25,294 bases of DNA from Bacillota bacterium (GCA_023409615.1 JAEYRF010000168.1:1-25294), one strand, 5' to 3'; shown: positions 6,107 through 14,266, numbered from the stretch's first letter. The notes: generated by a model not told the origin, from the letters alone. A program made the numbers and translations.

Positions 6107-8152
6107 TTATGTTTCTTCCGCTAATAAAATATCGAGTTCTGTCAACTCAATAAACCGGCCGACATCGACATAGCCACATAAACGTGTTAGTACCTGAGGT
6201 TTATACATCTCTTTTGCCTTACCGGAATATTTTTCCCAGTACAAGGAGGCTTCCTTTAAAAGTTTGACAGCTTCCGCTTTGTTCTCCGAATCATGATAGT
6301 GTTTATATAAAAGCAGATAAGTCGCCGCCTTAAGCTTCAGCGAATAGTAGAAACCGAGATATGATAATGCTTCCATATCATCAATGGTATATGATAGCTC
6401 GTTATCCTTACCTGCAAGGTATCTCAATTCTGCAAGATTATCCTGTACGAACTGCGAATAATTCCAGATTTCTTCAGCTGCCTGAATTGGAGTCTTTTCA
6501 CTGCCCAATTTACCTGCAAGCTTATGTTCACAGTATTCTTTGACAGAGTAGTAATTACTTCCCGGTGCGCTGCCGCATTCCATAAATTCATTGATATCAG
6601 CAAACACTATTTTATCTTCCGGGGGCTTATGGTACATACAGCAGCCCTCCGGGTACCACTGAAAGTCATAATCATGCCAATGGGCACAGTTCAGCACGGG
6701 CACTATGGCAGATGCTTTTTCCCATGTATCATAAACCAGAGTGCAATCCTTACCGAAATGGCTATTGAGCTCTTCGAGGAAGAATTCTTCCGGCAAATCA
6801 ACATCATATGAGAGTTGTCCCCATATCATGAACATATACCACATTTTTTCTATAAATAAGGGATGTGATAAGTCCCGCAGGTCCATGTAATCTCTTCCCC
6901 AGGTATATCCGTCTGCTCCCATATAGAATCCCGTCATCGCATCTGTTGGCATATTCCTGATGTATTCCCGTGCATACTCGGGATCTCCCCACCTGTACAT
7001 ATAAAAATCATCATTCCTGACTGTCAGCCAAATCTTAATACTTTCCTTTTTTTCTTCAAGAAAAGTATTGATAAAAGAGGGCGTTGTGGTGGAATACATA
7101 TGAGCCTGCGAATACTTGAAGCTAATCTCAAAAGGGCATGGAAACTCCGTAAAGGCATTTACAATGCTATCATATCTTGTCATCTGCATTCTGTGAATGA
7201 ACCTGAATTTCCTGTCAGGGTGCTCCGACAAATATTCCGTGATACCTCTTCCATACGTTTCTTTAATAAAACCAATATCACTGTCATCCATTCTCATATT
7301 CTCACCGGTCGTGACACCAATGCCGGCAAGAAGCGGGTACGTATCCATCAGAGCCTTTACCCCGCAATAGAAATAATCCCTTGTAACCGGATTGTCCTGG
7401 TTACAATCTATATCGTAGCCTGACTTCTCCGTCCCGTAAACGAATACGTTCCAGGTGAACAGAAATACCTCTATGCATCTGTCTTTGGCATATTGCATTA
7501 CTCTGCGCCAAAAGTCCGTTTTCTCATCCATCGTCATCTTTTTGACGGTTACAAGGCTTTCATGCATATCGGGAGTATACATATTGTTTCCTTCCAATGT
7601 TGCATGAAAATACTTGGTCGTTCTCTTTACATCCTCCAGTGCCGTTTCCGGATACTCGGGAATCCGGACCAGAGATGGAAATGGCGACAGAGTCCATAGA
7701 GACAAAACGTTGTAGTTATTGCAGGCCATTCTATCAAGGAATTCCTCCCAGAAGGAAAAATCCCACATGTTCAAGATATTTAGAGAAGCGGAATCTGACG
7801 CATCCGAATAGCTTGGGGTTCTTGAGTCTAAAGGGATGTTTAACTTAATGCCTCTTTTTCTGATAAATGGTGATGTATTTTTTTCTGCAAAGGAATCTAT
7901 ATTCCCTTTATGTGTAATCAAATTTGCTGCGTATAGTACTGCGTTCATGAAACCGCTGTCAGACCCCGCTTCAATGGTGAACTTCTCATTATTATAAACG
8001 ATACGATAGCATTGCTCTTCCAACTGCTCCGCTTTAACCAGGCTGAGAACATATCCACGGCCTTTTCCTTTCTCACGGATTGCGTTTTCAAGCTTTCCGA
8101 GAGCAAATTGTATAGGCTTTGTTATTTTTATAATCGTGTCAATTTTAAACAT
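6107..8152 (-). CDS. Putative glycoside hydrolase, GH20/GH67-like architecture
   Basis: This 681-residue cytoplasmic protein (no signal peptide) starts at an ATG with GGAGGG 6 nt upstream. Residues about 1-95 look like the small alpha/beta domain that precedes the barrel in GH20 and GH67 enzymes. A probable (beta/alpha)8 barrel begins at IRKRGIKLNIPLDSRTPSYS and continues with SFWEEFLDRMACNNYNVLSL, VFLFTWNVFVYG, LLAGIGVTTGENM and MTGFYMGADGYTW. Acidic residues such as E in TTGENM and D in GADGYTW are candidate catalytic groups. The C-terminal ~150 residues are helical. It is last in a three-gene operon, 43 nt after the FAD oxidoreductase gene. I cannot assign a numbered family or substrate; a uronic-acid-containing oligosaccharide is possible from the GH67-like layout, but that is a guess. 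Confidence 0.75.
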   Translation of the reverse strand: MFKIDTIIKITKPIQFALGKLENAIREKGKGRGYVLSLVKAEQLEEQCYRIVYNNEKFTIEAGSDSGFMNAVLYAANLITHKGNIDSFAEKNTSPFIRKRGIKLNIPLDSRTPSYSDASDSASLNILNMWDFSFWEEFLDRMACNNYNVLSLWTLSPFPSLVRIPEYPETALEDVKRTTKYFHATLEGNNMYTPDMHESLVTVKKMTMDEKTDFWRRVMQYAKDRCIEVFLFTWNVFVYGTEKSGYDIDCNQDNPVTRDYFYCGVKALMDTYPLLAGIGVTTGENMRMDDSDIGFIKETYGRGITEYLSEHPDRKFRFIHRMQMTRYDSIVNAFTEFPCPFEISFKYSQAHMYSTTTPSFINTFLEEKKESIKIWLTVRNDDFYMYRWGDPEYAREYIRNMPTDAMTGFYMGADGYTWGRDYMDLRDLSHPLFIEKMWYMFMIWGQLSYDVDLPEEFFLEELNSHFGKDCTLVYDTWEKASAIVPVLNCAHWHDYDFQWYPEGCCMYHKPPEDKIVFADINEFMECGSAPGSNYYSVKEYCEHKLAGKLGSEKTPIQAAEEIWNYSQFVQDNLAELRYLAGKDNELSYTIDDMEALSYLGFYYSLKLKAATYLLLYKHYHDSENKAEAVKLLKEASLYWEKYSGKAKEMYKPQVLTRLCGYVDVGRFIELTELDILLAEET

Positions 8153-8195
8153 AAGTTTCCCTCCGCTGATATGTCTCTCTGGTCTATCGCTTATT

Positions 8196-9575
8196 TTACT
8201 GCAAATCTTCAGGCAAATAGGCCGGCAGTTCGACTCCGCCTTCCTTAAGGGCTCTCTGCAGCTTCCTTATATTAATATCCCTCGGCATGATATTCTCTTC
8301 AACCGATATCGCGGCTGCCGCTCCCGCTGCCTGCCCTGTCAGCATACATGCAGATATAGCTCTGATACTGCCTTCTGCAACATGGTTTGTGCTGATGCAC
8401 CTTCCGGAAACAAGCAGATTATTTACCCCTATTGGAATAAGACACCTGTATGGTATGCTGAATGTTCTATCATCTTTGACAGGAACATAGATATGTCCGT
8501 TATAGCCGCGGCCCTCCATTTCGCCGTTGCCTTTTGTCAAAAGCTTTTCATCCGGGGTCAGCATGTCATAAATCCTCGGATATATTGCTATTACATCGTC
8601 AAATTCCCTGTTCGCTTCGATATCATCTTCCGTCAGTTCATATTCTCCCTTTATTCTCCTGCTGTCACGAAAACCGATTTCAGGAGCTATGGAGGCTAGC
8701 TCCAGATTCTGCATTCCTTCAAAGTTTTCTTTCATGTAGTGATACATCTCAAGGATATACTCTCTGCATTCCATCTCACCGCGAGTTAGATCATCGACAT
8801 TTGTGGGGTCAATCCCATAAGCGCATGGATAATTAACGTAGCTTACCTGACCACCGGGAGTAAGACGGCCGAATGGTATATCCTGCCTGTAGCAGCTCAA
8901 CCCTGTTTTTCCTGCCCTATAATCTTCATGGAATTTCTTCATGATATCCTTTAAGTGGTCACGTCCGTCCGATAATAATTCAGAATCCGCACCGGCCACC
9001 CTGAAGTTTACTGTACCCGGCTGGCACCTTCCGTCTGTATCTCTTCCTTGTGCAAACTGAACACCTGCGCTGAATGCAACGTCTCCATCACCGGATGCGT
9101 CTATAAATTGAGCCGCTTTTATGGCTACAGGTCCCTGTTTGCTTTGGATGATGATGCACTGTATTGTACCATCCTCTATTATTACATCGTTTACAAAGGC
9201 ATGCAGCTTGACTACAACATTTTCTTTCTTCATGAATGCATCAAGAAAAATCTTCAAATATTCGCTGCTGAACCTGTGCGGAGAGTTTTCACGGATATCA
9301 TCCGACCTTCCAAATTGCTTCTTATATTCTTCCTCAATTTCCGCATATATACCGCTGATTTTCAAATTGGTATTGTGAAAAAAGTGATTACACGTTTCCA
9401 CATACGATGCCGTTATATTCCCGCCAAGGAACCCTCTTTTCTCTATCAGCAGCGTCTTTGCCCCGTTTCTTGCCGCCGCTATCGCCGCACCGATTCCTGC
9501 CGGGCCTCCGCCAATAACTGCTACATCATACACTTCTCGCACTTCAACTTTTTTCTCTTTAATTAAATATTCCAT
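8196..9575 (-). CDS. FAD-dependent oxidoreductase (FAD_oxidored / PF12831-like)
   Basis: The 459-residue protein starts at an ATG with an AGGAG ribosome site 9 nt upstream. An N-terminal Rossmann motif (VAVIGGGPAGIGAAIAAA, residues 18-35) is followed by LLIEKRGFLGGNITASYVET, which matches the FAD_oxidored family, then the second FAD contact QFIDASGDGDVAFSAG, and near the C-terminus LLVSGRCISTNHVAEGSIRAI, the closing FAD-binding segment. It probably oxidises a sugar or sugar-derived hydroxyl group in the cytoplasm. It lies between two glycosidase-like genes with gaps of 13 and 43 nt, so its substrate is probably part of the same glycan pathway. The exact reaction and electron acceptor are unknown. 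Confidence 0.85.
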   Translation of the reverse strand: MEYLIKEKKVEVREVYDVAVIGGGPAGIGAAIAAARNGAKTLLIEKRGFLGGNITASYVETCNHFFHNTNLKISGIYAEIEEEYKKQFGRSDDIRENSPHRFSSEYLKIFLDAFMKKENVVVKLHAFVNDVIIEDGTIQCIIIQSKQGPVAIKAAQFIDASGDGDVAFSAGVQFAQGRDTDGRCQPGTVNFRVAGADSELLSDGRDHLKDIMKKFHEDYRAGKTGLSCYRQDIPFGRLTPGGQVSYVNYPCAYGIDPTNVDDLTRGEMECREYILEMYHYMKENFEGMQNLELASIAPEIGFRDSRRIKGEYELTEDDIEANREFDDVIAIYPRIYDMLTPDEKLLTKGNGEMEGRGYNGHIYVPVKDDRTFSIPYRCLIPIGVNNLLVSGRCISTNHVAEGSIRAISACMLTGQAAGAAAAISVEENIMPRDINIRKLQRALKEGGVELPAYLPEDLQ

Positions 9576-9588
9576 ATCTGTTCATCTC

Positions 9589-11580
9589 CTAAAACAATAT
9601 TTTTATTGCTTCATATTCGTCAAGCCTGTCCACAGTAAAGCAGACAGAATTATCCCGATATTCAAAGGGCAATACTTTATCGCCGACAATTGTTTTCACC
9701 GTCTTTGGACATTTATCCGACGGTATTACCAAATGGCTGTTATAAACCGTTAACGGACTAAAATAACTTAACCCGAAGCTTCCGCTGTTATTTACCATCT
9801 GGACAAATAGTGTCCCGTCCCTCTTTTCCGACAGGCTAACCTCAACCATCGGGGTCAATTCGCCGTCTGCCAGAGGTTTTATCCCGCACAGGCTCAAAAT
9901 GACATCCTTCATAAACCAGAATGGATTGCTCTGTCCATTCTGCGTATAAAAGGCGCCGGGGAGCCATGGAATCCAAACGCCAAAGCCTTTCTCATATTGA
10001 TGCTTTGTCATACCCGGTATATCACTAATTGTTGTAAAGTAGCATCTCTCAGGAGGTCCATACATATGTGGCGGAATCAACTTGAGATATTTCTGTGTGT
10101 CTTCACCCGGTACTGTAAAAACAAAGTCATCCCCGACCGCAACAGCCTTTGTATCCTCAAGTGAAGGAAACAGTGACTTCTCACTATCTTGAATAAGGCA
10201 CATTGACGACTTCATATCATGTCTGATATTTGATATTGCTTCTATCCCAAGGCACTTCAAAACCTGATTTTCCAATCTCCCAACCATTTCATCGTACAGA
10301 CCGGTCTCTCCTGAAGCAACTACCGTTCCCCCTGCCTTGACAAAGTTATCTATCTTTTTTGATTCTTCATTTGAAATATATTTAATATCAGGAAGTATCA
10401 ACAGCTTATATTTACCCAAATTCGCATTCATAAATTGCGACTGAAGTATTTCTGCAAAAGAAACATGGCTCTCTGTCAGAGTTCTCATCCAGCCGTGTTC
10501 CTCCGGGGTAATATTCCATCTGTGTGTCCTCATCATCAGGACCTGAGCCTTTGACTTAAGTCCAATGTAATCATTTTCATGCTCTTTATGGAATGCAAAT
10601 ACTTCCTTAACGCTCTTAAAGGCCGACCTGTCAAGGCGGTTATCAGGCCTGCCGATAAAGTAGTAATCCAATCCGCCAAGGTTTACCAGGTTTTGCCACA
10701 GTCTCAGCTTCTGCTGATGCGGACTTACAGAAATATGCCTCAAACCATATCCTATATAATCCACGGTTGTATCAGAGCAAATAATATCACTGGATCCGTC
10801 CCCCAATATAACGCGGCAATTGCTGGAGGCATGATATTGCCTGTGCATGCTCTCTTTGATCTCGGTAGCCGCCTCGATCCTTGCGTAAGCTTCATCATCA
10901 AAACACAGATTACTATTAATGGACTTCACAAGCGCTGTTACATTCTCTCTGTGTTTCTTGAAAAGCACAGTCTGGAACTGCATGTACATTCCGTAAACAG
11001 GATCATTAAAGTCCGCTTTTTCAGGTAATTCATGTCCGTACATTTCCCTGAATTTCTTCTTGCAGCTTTCGCAATGGCAGAAGCCGTAATCCTTAAAATC
11101 ATAGTCCTTGAACTGGAAGCCTCCCATATTGCAGAAAAGGCCGTCAAAGGGTATCTTATCAAACATTTCCTTAAGAATCAGGAACGCGTATTTTTGCTGA
11201 TATTCTCCATTCAGACAACACTGCACATCTCCGTTATAATTCATTATTCCATTATCGGCAGTTCTGAATGCCCATTCCGGGTGCTGGTCATAAAGGCTTT
11301 TCCTTACTTTTGAGAAGTCAGTTCTAGCGATAACCTTAATATTATTTTTATGACATAGGTCAACAATGTCCTTAAGACTGTCCCCCTGCAGATACGGGCT
11401 TTGGAAATGAAACTCCAGATCCGTTTTATAACTGGCAATAATTCCTGCCGCATTTAGCAGAACAACGTTTGCATAAAATTCCTTCAGTTCCTCTACATAT
11501 CTTTCCGCTGAAATATCAACCATATCAATTTCTCTTAAGTTAGTCTGAATCATCCTCCACGGATAATCCTTCCACCACAT
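9589..11580 (-). CDS. Putative glycoside hydrolase, hypothetical GH6 / GH42-like barrel plus trimerisation-like domain
   Basis: I place the start at ATG 11580 (663 aa, MWWKDYPWRMIQTNLREID) because GGAGG lies 8 nt upstream; an in-frame TTG at 11613 would add 11 residues but has no ribosome site. The first ~330 residues look like a TIM barrel of the hypothetical glycosyl hydrolase type: VVLLNAAGIIASY, NNIKVIARTDFSKV, FDGLFCNMGGFQFKDY. A small Cys cluster (GFCHCESCKKKF) may bind metal. After VLMMRTHRWN a flavodoxin-like, beta-galactosidase-trimerisation-type domain follows (YKLLILPDIKYISNEESKKI, AGGTVVASGETG), then a beta-rich C-terminus. No signal peptide. It is the first intact gene of the operon, 13 nt before the FAD oxidoreductase. 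Substrate unknown. Confidence 0.75.
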   Translation of the reverse strand: MWWKDYPWRMIQTNLREIDMVDISAERYVEELKEFYANVVLLNAAGIIASYKTDLEFHFQSPYLQGDSLKDIVDLCHKNNIKVIARTDFSKVRKSLYDQHPEWAFRTADNGIMNYNGDVQCCLNGEYQQKYAFLILKEMFDKIPFDGLFCNMGGFQFKDYDFKDYGFCHCESCKKKFREMYGHELPEKADFNDPVYGMYMQFQTVLFKKHRENVTALVKSINSNLCFDDEAYARIEAATEIKESMHRQYHASSNCRVILGDGSSDIICSDTTVDYIGYGLRHISVSPHQQKLRLWQNLVNLGGLDYYFIGRPDNRLDRSAFKSVKEVFAFHKEHENDYIGLKSKAQVLMMRTHRWNITPEEHGWMRTLTESHVSFAEILQSQFMNANLGKYKLLILPDIKYISNEESKKIDNFVKAGGTVVASGETGLYDEMVGRLENQVLKCLGIEAISNIRHDMKSSMCLIQDSEKSLFPSLEDTKAVAVGDDFVFTVPGEDTQKYLKLIPPHMYGPPERCYFTTISDIPGMTKHQYEKGFGVWIPWLPGAFYTQNGQSNPFWFMKDVILSLCGIKPLADGELTPMVEVSLSEKRDGTLFVQMVNNSGSFGLSYFSPLTVYNSHLVIPSDKCPKTVKTIVGDKVLPFEYRDNSVCFTVDRLDEYEAIKILF

Positions 11581-11684
11581 AATATTATCCTCCGTATACA
11601 CAATATGATTCAATCCACGTACCCGCTCTGAAATTCAAGTGGATCATTCAATGGAAACGGTTCATTTGATATTTTGTTTTTTCT

Positions 11685-11736
11685 GCTTAAGCGAATGACC
11701 TATCCCATATTCTGAAATAGGCCGTTCGCCTTAAGC
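11685..11736. repeat. Long imperfect hairpin in the spacer before the glycosidase operon
   Basis: Arms 11685-11703 and 11717-11736 pair over about 16 positions (GCTTAAGCGAA, CCTAT against ATAGG, TTCGC, TTAAGC) with one bulge and a three-base mismatch. No T-tract follows on either strand, so termination is uncertain. Apart from this and the solute-binding-protein remnant, I see nothing definite in 11581-11857. Confidence 0.6.
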
Positions 11737-11775
11737 TTAAGCTTGTCGCTTAGATAATTTTACCAGGTATATTTA

Positions 11776-11857
11776 TTAATATCCGTCTGGGAACAGTTGT
11801 GCATCATGTGCAGCAAATTCCTGCCAGCACTTTTTCATATCGTCCTGTGCCCTTAAA
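11776..11857 (-). pseudogene. C-terminal remnant of an extracellular solute-binding protein
   Basis: Reading leftward from about 11857 to a TAA at 11776-11778 gives RAQDDMKKCWQEFAAHDAQL followed by FPDGY and a stop. This resembles the C-terminus of the LplA-type oligosaccharide-binding proteins of clostridial ABC importers. The rest of the gene is absent. It directly abuts the truncated permease fragment in another frame, so one deletion probably removed the rest of the first permease, a second permease gene and most of the binding protein. Confidence 0.6.
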
Positions 11858-12157
11858 TCAGTAACAAGTATTGCGGATCATATTTACAAAATCCTTCGTC
11901 CCAAATAAATATCTAAAATTTTCTAATCCAATAAAGTCGCTTCCAAAAATACCTTTTCTGACGCTAAAATCCTCAAAAGCTATCACCAAACCCGAATATG
12001 GGAGATACTTAAAAACAAAGATCCAGATGAACCCGGGAAGAATCAATAAATATCGGTATTTACTTTTTTTAATATTCTTCCAAAGTTTTTTTGCTTTAGC
12101 TGAAAAAGACACATTGTTCAAGTTTGTTTTCGATGTTATTGCTACATTTCCATCCAT
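11858..12157 (-). pseudogene. lplB: Truncated sugar ABC transporter permease (LplB-like N-terminus)
   Basis: From ATG 12157 the fragment gives a cytoplasmic N-terminus rich in Lys/Asn, then YRYLLILPGFIWIFVFKYLP (first membrane span), YSGLVIAFEDFSVRKGIFGS, FIGLENFRYLFGTKDF and NMIRNT, which match the start of LplB/MalF-type permeases of about 300 residues. It stops after 99 residues at TGA 11858-11860, where the transmembrane permease core should begin. A run of seven G lies 12 nt before the ATG. The frame extends upstream into the end of the carboligase gene, but that part is out-of-frame overlap. The gene lies 71 nt downstream of the carboligase stop on the same strand. The fragment cannot form a transport channel. 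Confidence 0.75.
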
Positions 12158-12228
12158 AGGCTTTATATACCCCCCCGTTCTACTTCTATCGCCTGACAAA
12201 TTGCAGGATATATGCGTACATAATTTGC

Positions 12229-13893
12229 TTAGTAGACAAATTCTCTTACATTCCCAAGATCGTTGCCCATAGAGCAGTCTATGGAAGGATCGCATATAAC
12301 ATCAATAACAGCAGGCTTGCCACTTTCCTGTGCACGTTGAAGAGCACCTTCAATATCAGCTGCATCAAATACACGCTCCGCATAGCAGCCGAAGCCTTCC
12401 GCTACCTTTACATAATCTACCCAATCCTGATTTTCCGACATTTCAACAGCGTATTCATAGGAATAGGCATATTTCTGATTCTGGCGAATAAGTCCAAGAT
12501 ATGCATTATTTATTATGAAAACAATAACCGGAACATTGAATTTAGCACATACTGCAAGCTCCTGTGCGTGGAAGGTGAAGCCGAAATCTCCAATAACAGC
12601 AACAGTTTGCTTGCCGGTAGCTATACCGGCTCCGAAAGCGGCAGGTATATCATATCCAAGACAGCCTGCGCCGCCTGATGGCAGATAATGTCTGGGAGAA
12701 TCAATCTCCTGAAGCTGCCCTGACCATATTTGTGTGATACCGCAGCCGGTGGTGAATATGGCATCGTCTTTGAAATATTTGTTCAATTCTGCAAAAGCCC
12801 GGTGAGGGTTGATCGGCTTGCTGTCATAATCCGTCTTTCTGGCAAGCTCATTTCTTAATGTGCAGAGGTTCCTTGTTATTTCCCATTTTGACGAGAACCC
12901 ACGTTCCTCAGCTTCCATAACAAGTGCATCTATTGCTTTCTTCGCATCTGCAACGATACCCAAATCGGCAGGAAATATTTTGCCTATCTCTGAGGGCTCA
13001 ACATTAATGTGAATGAATTTACGATCACCGCGGTAAACATCAATATTACCGGTATGGCGATCCGTAAATCTGCATCCTATACCTATTACCAGATCGGATT
13101 CCAGGAAAACCTTATTTCCTATTGGCTGTCCTACCTGGATACCGCAATGTCCGGCATTCAACGGATGCTCCTGAGGGATGCCTCCCTTTGCCATATATGT
13201 CGTAATTACAGGAGTATTTAGAATCTCAGCAAGCTTAACAAATTCCTCTGCAGCATTTGCAAGTATTACGCCTCCACCCATAAGAAGTATTGGTCTTTGC
13301 GCAGCCTTCACCATTTCTACAGCCTTAGCAATATCCTCGGCTTTGGGTGCAGGATTATCAAATATAGCCGGTTTATAGCTATCGATATCATATTCAATAT
13401 CTGCATTCTGAATATCAAGCGGAAGGTCAATTACTACAGGCCCTGGCTTGCCTTCCTTTGCAATTCTGAAGGCTTCATTAAATATCTCAGGAACTTTTTC
13501 GGGATCCATTATACAGTATGTTTTTTTTGCAACAGATTCAGTAATCTTCGCAATATCAACACACTGAAATGCATCTTTCCCAAGCTGTGCCCTCACGGCC
13601 TGTCCAGTTATTGCAATAAGCGGAATACTATCAATATGACAGGTATAAATTCCGGTTACAAAATTCGTAGCACCCGGCCCTGATGTACATAGCGCAACAG
13701 CCAATTTACCACTGGCTCTGTAAAATCCTCCTGCAGCATGTACACAGCATTCTTCATGACGGTGCGTATAATGCTTTATTCCTGACGAAGCAAGATGCTT
13801 GTACAGGCCATTAATACCTGCGCCCGGAATTCCGAATGCATCAGTAATCCCTTCTTTCTCCAGTATCTTTACGATTATTTCAGAAACCTTCAT
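12229..13893 (-). CDS. gcl: Thiamine-diphosphate-dependent carboligase, glyoxylate carboligase (tartronate-semialdehyde synthase)-like
   Basis: The 554-residue protein starts at an ATG with GGGGGA 7 nt upstream. It has the three domains of the acetohydroxyacid-synthase family: the pyrimidine-binding domain (GITDAFGIPGAGINGLY), a central FAD/nucleotide domain, and a C-terminal diphosphate-binding domain with GDFGFTFHAQELAV...NNAYLGLIRQ. Features closer to Gcl than to acetolactate synthase are RAQLGKDAFQCVDIAKI, GIGCRFTDRHTG, PADLGIVADAKKAI and YVKVAEGFGCYAERVF. Gcl condenses two glyoxylates to tartronate semialdehyde and CO2. The catalytic Glu of the wider family is present (E47 in HRHEECC), whereas E. 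coli Gcl has Val there, so an acetolactate-type or dual activity is possible. It shares a promoter box with the iclR/permease locus. Confidence 0.82.
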   Translation of the reverse strand: MKVSEIIVKILEKEGITDAFGIPGAGINGLYKHLASSGIKHYTHRHEECCVHAAGGFYRASGKLAVALCTSGPGATNFVTGIYTCHIDSIPLIAITGQAVRAQLGKDAFQCVDIAKITESVAKKTYCIMDPEKVPEIFNEAFRIAKEGKPGPVVIDLPLDIQNADIEYDIDSYKPAIFDNPAPKAEDIAKAVEMVKAAQRPILLMGGGVILANAAEEFVKLAEILNTPVITTYMAKGGIPQEHPLNAGHCGIQVGQPIGNKVFLESDLVIGIGCRFTDRHTGNIDVYRGDRKFIHINVEPSEIGKIFPADLGIVADAKKAIDALVMEAEERGFSSKWEITRNLCTLRNELARKTDYDSKPINPHRAFAELNKYFKDDAIFTTGCGITQIWSGQLQEIDSPRHYLPSGGAGCLGYDIPAAFGAGIATGKQTVAVIGDFGFTFHAQELAVCAKFNVPVIVFIINNAYLGLIRQNQKYAYSYEYAVEMSENQDWVDYVKVAEGFGCYAERVFDAADIEGALQRAQESGKPAVIDVICDPSIDCSMGNDLGNVREFVY

Positions 13894-13963
13894 TCTACTG
13901 TCCCCCTGAAATTAATATGAAAAAGACTAATTCTCCTGGTAAACATTAAGCTGTTTAGAAAAT

Positions 13964-13991
13964 ATTGTTTCACAATTTAAAACCCGGTTTT
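13964..13991. promoter_or_regulatory. Two small palindromes in the carboligase leader
   Basis: AAAACCcGGTTTT (13979-13991) has perfect 6-bp arms and begins a few bases after the predicted transcription start. ATTGTttcACAAT (13964-13976) has 5-bp arms. Their position suits an operator, but no protein can be named. Confidence 0.35.
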
Positions 13992-14000
13992 ATAAATAAT

Positions 14001-14029
14001 ATACTACAGCAAAAAAATAGATAACGCAA
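14001..14029 (-). promoter_or_regulatory. Promoter of the carboligase gene
   Basis: Minus strand: -35 TTGCGT (14024-14029), 17-bp spacer, -10 TAGTAT (14001-14006). It starts exactly 6 bp downstream of the 27-bp box at 14036-14062, as in the permease promoter. Confidence 0.65.
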
Positions 14030-14035
14030 TATATT

Positions 14036-14062
14036 TTTAAAATTTAATTTTTATATTTGAAA
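14036..14062. promoter_or_regulatory. Shared 27-bp regulatory box, copy 2 (upstream of carboligase)
   Basis: It is identical to 5155-5181 at 26 of 27 positions, in the same orientation relative to the controlled promoter. Flanking sequence differs, so the conserved unit is the box plus its fixed distance to the -35 element. The position (about -42 to -68) fits an activator site or an upstream repressor site. Confidence 0.65.
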
Positions 14063-14074
14063 CTATAGACACAA

Positions 14075-14102
14075 ACAAAAAAACCTCGGGTTATACCCAA
14101 GG
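14075..14102 (-). terminator. Intrinsic terminator after tRNA-Leu
   Basis: Minus strand: CCTTGGGT pairs with ACCCGAGG (one G-U) around a short ATA loop, followed by TTTTTTTGTTT. It begins 10 nt beyond the tRNA CCA end. Confidence 0.9.
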
Positions 14103-14112
14103 CTTTTGCTTT

Positions 14113-14198
14113 TGGTGCCGCTGATCGGACTTGAACCGATACGATGTTGCCACCGAGGGATTTTAAGTCCCTTGTGTCTGCCATTCCACCACAGCGGC
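14113..14198 (-). tRNA. tRNA-Leu (UAA)
   Basis: The 86-nt minus-strand sequence folds as a type II tRNA. The acceptor stem GCCGCTG pairs with CAGCGGC, the anticodon arm AGGGA-CTTAAAA-TCCCT carries anticodon TAA, a long variable arm (CGGTGGCAACATCG) is present, the T-arm is ATCGG-TTCAAGT-CCGAT, and CCA is encoded. It has its own promoter and terminator and lies just downstream of the S1-domain gene; in Bacillus, tRNA genes also follow yabR. Confidence 0.96.
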
Positions 14199-14237
14199 GT
14201 ATCTGATAAGAAATATTCTTTAATTTTGCACTACACA

Positions 14238-14266
14238 ATAATAACATCCCATAGTTGAAAAATCAA
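14238..14266 (-). promoter_or_regulatory. Sigma-A promoter of tRNA-Leu
   Basis: Minus strand: -35 TTGATT (14261-14266), 17-bp spacer, -10 TATTAT (14238-14243), about 40 nt before the tRNA 5' end. Confidence 0.7.

Noticed and set aside
8136..8699. 187-codon plus-strand open frame
   Set aside because: It runs antisense to the intact FAD oxidoreductase gene, has no ribosome site, and reads as Cys/Ser/Arg-rich shadow sequence.
11650..11666. LacI/CcpA-type operator AATGGAAACGGTTCATT upstream of the glycosidase operon
   Set aside because: Only the central GAAACGGTTC is near-palindromic, and the outer bases miss the catabolite-repression consensus at two fixed positions. No promoter is clear beside it.
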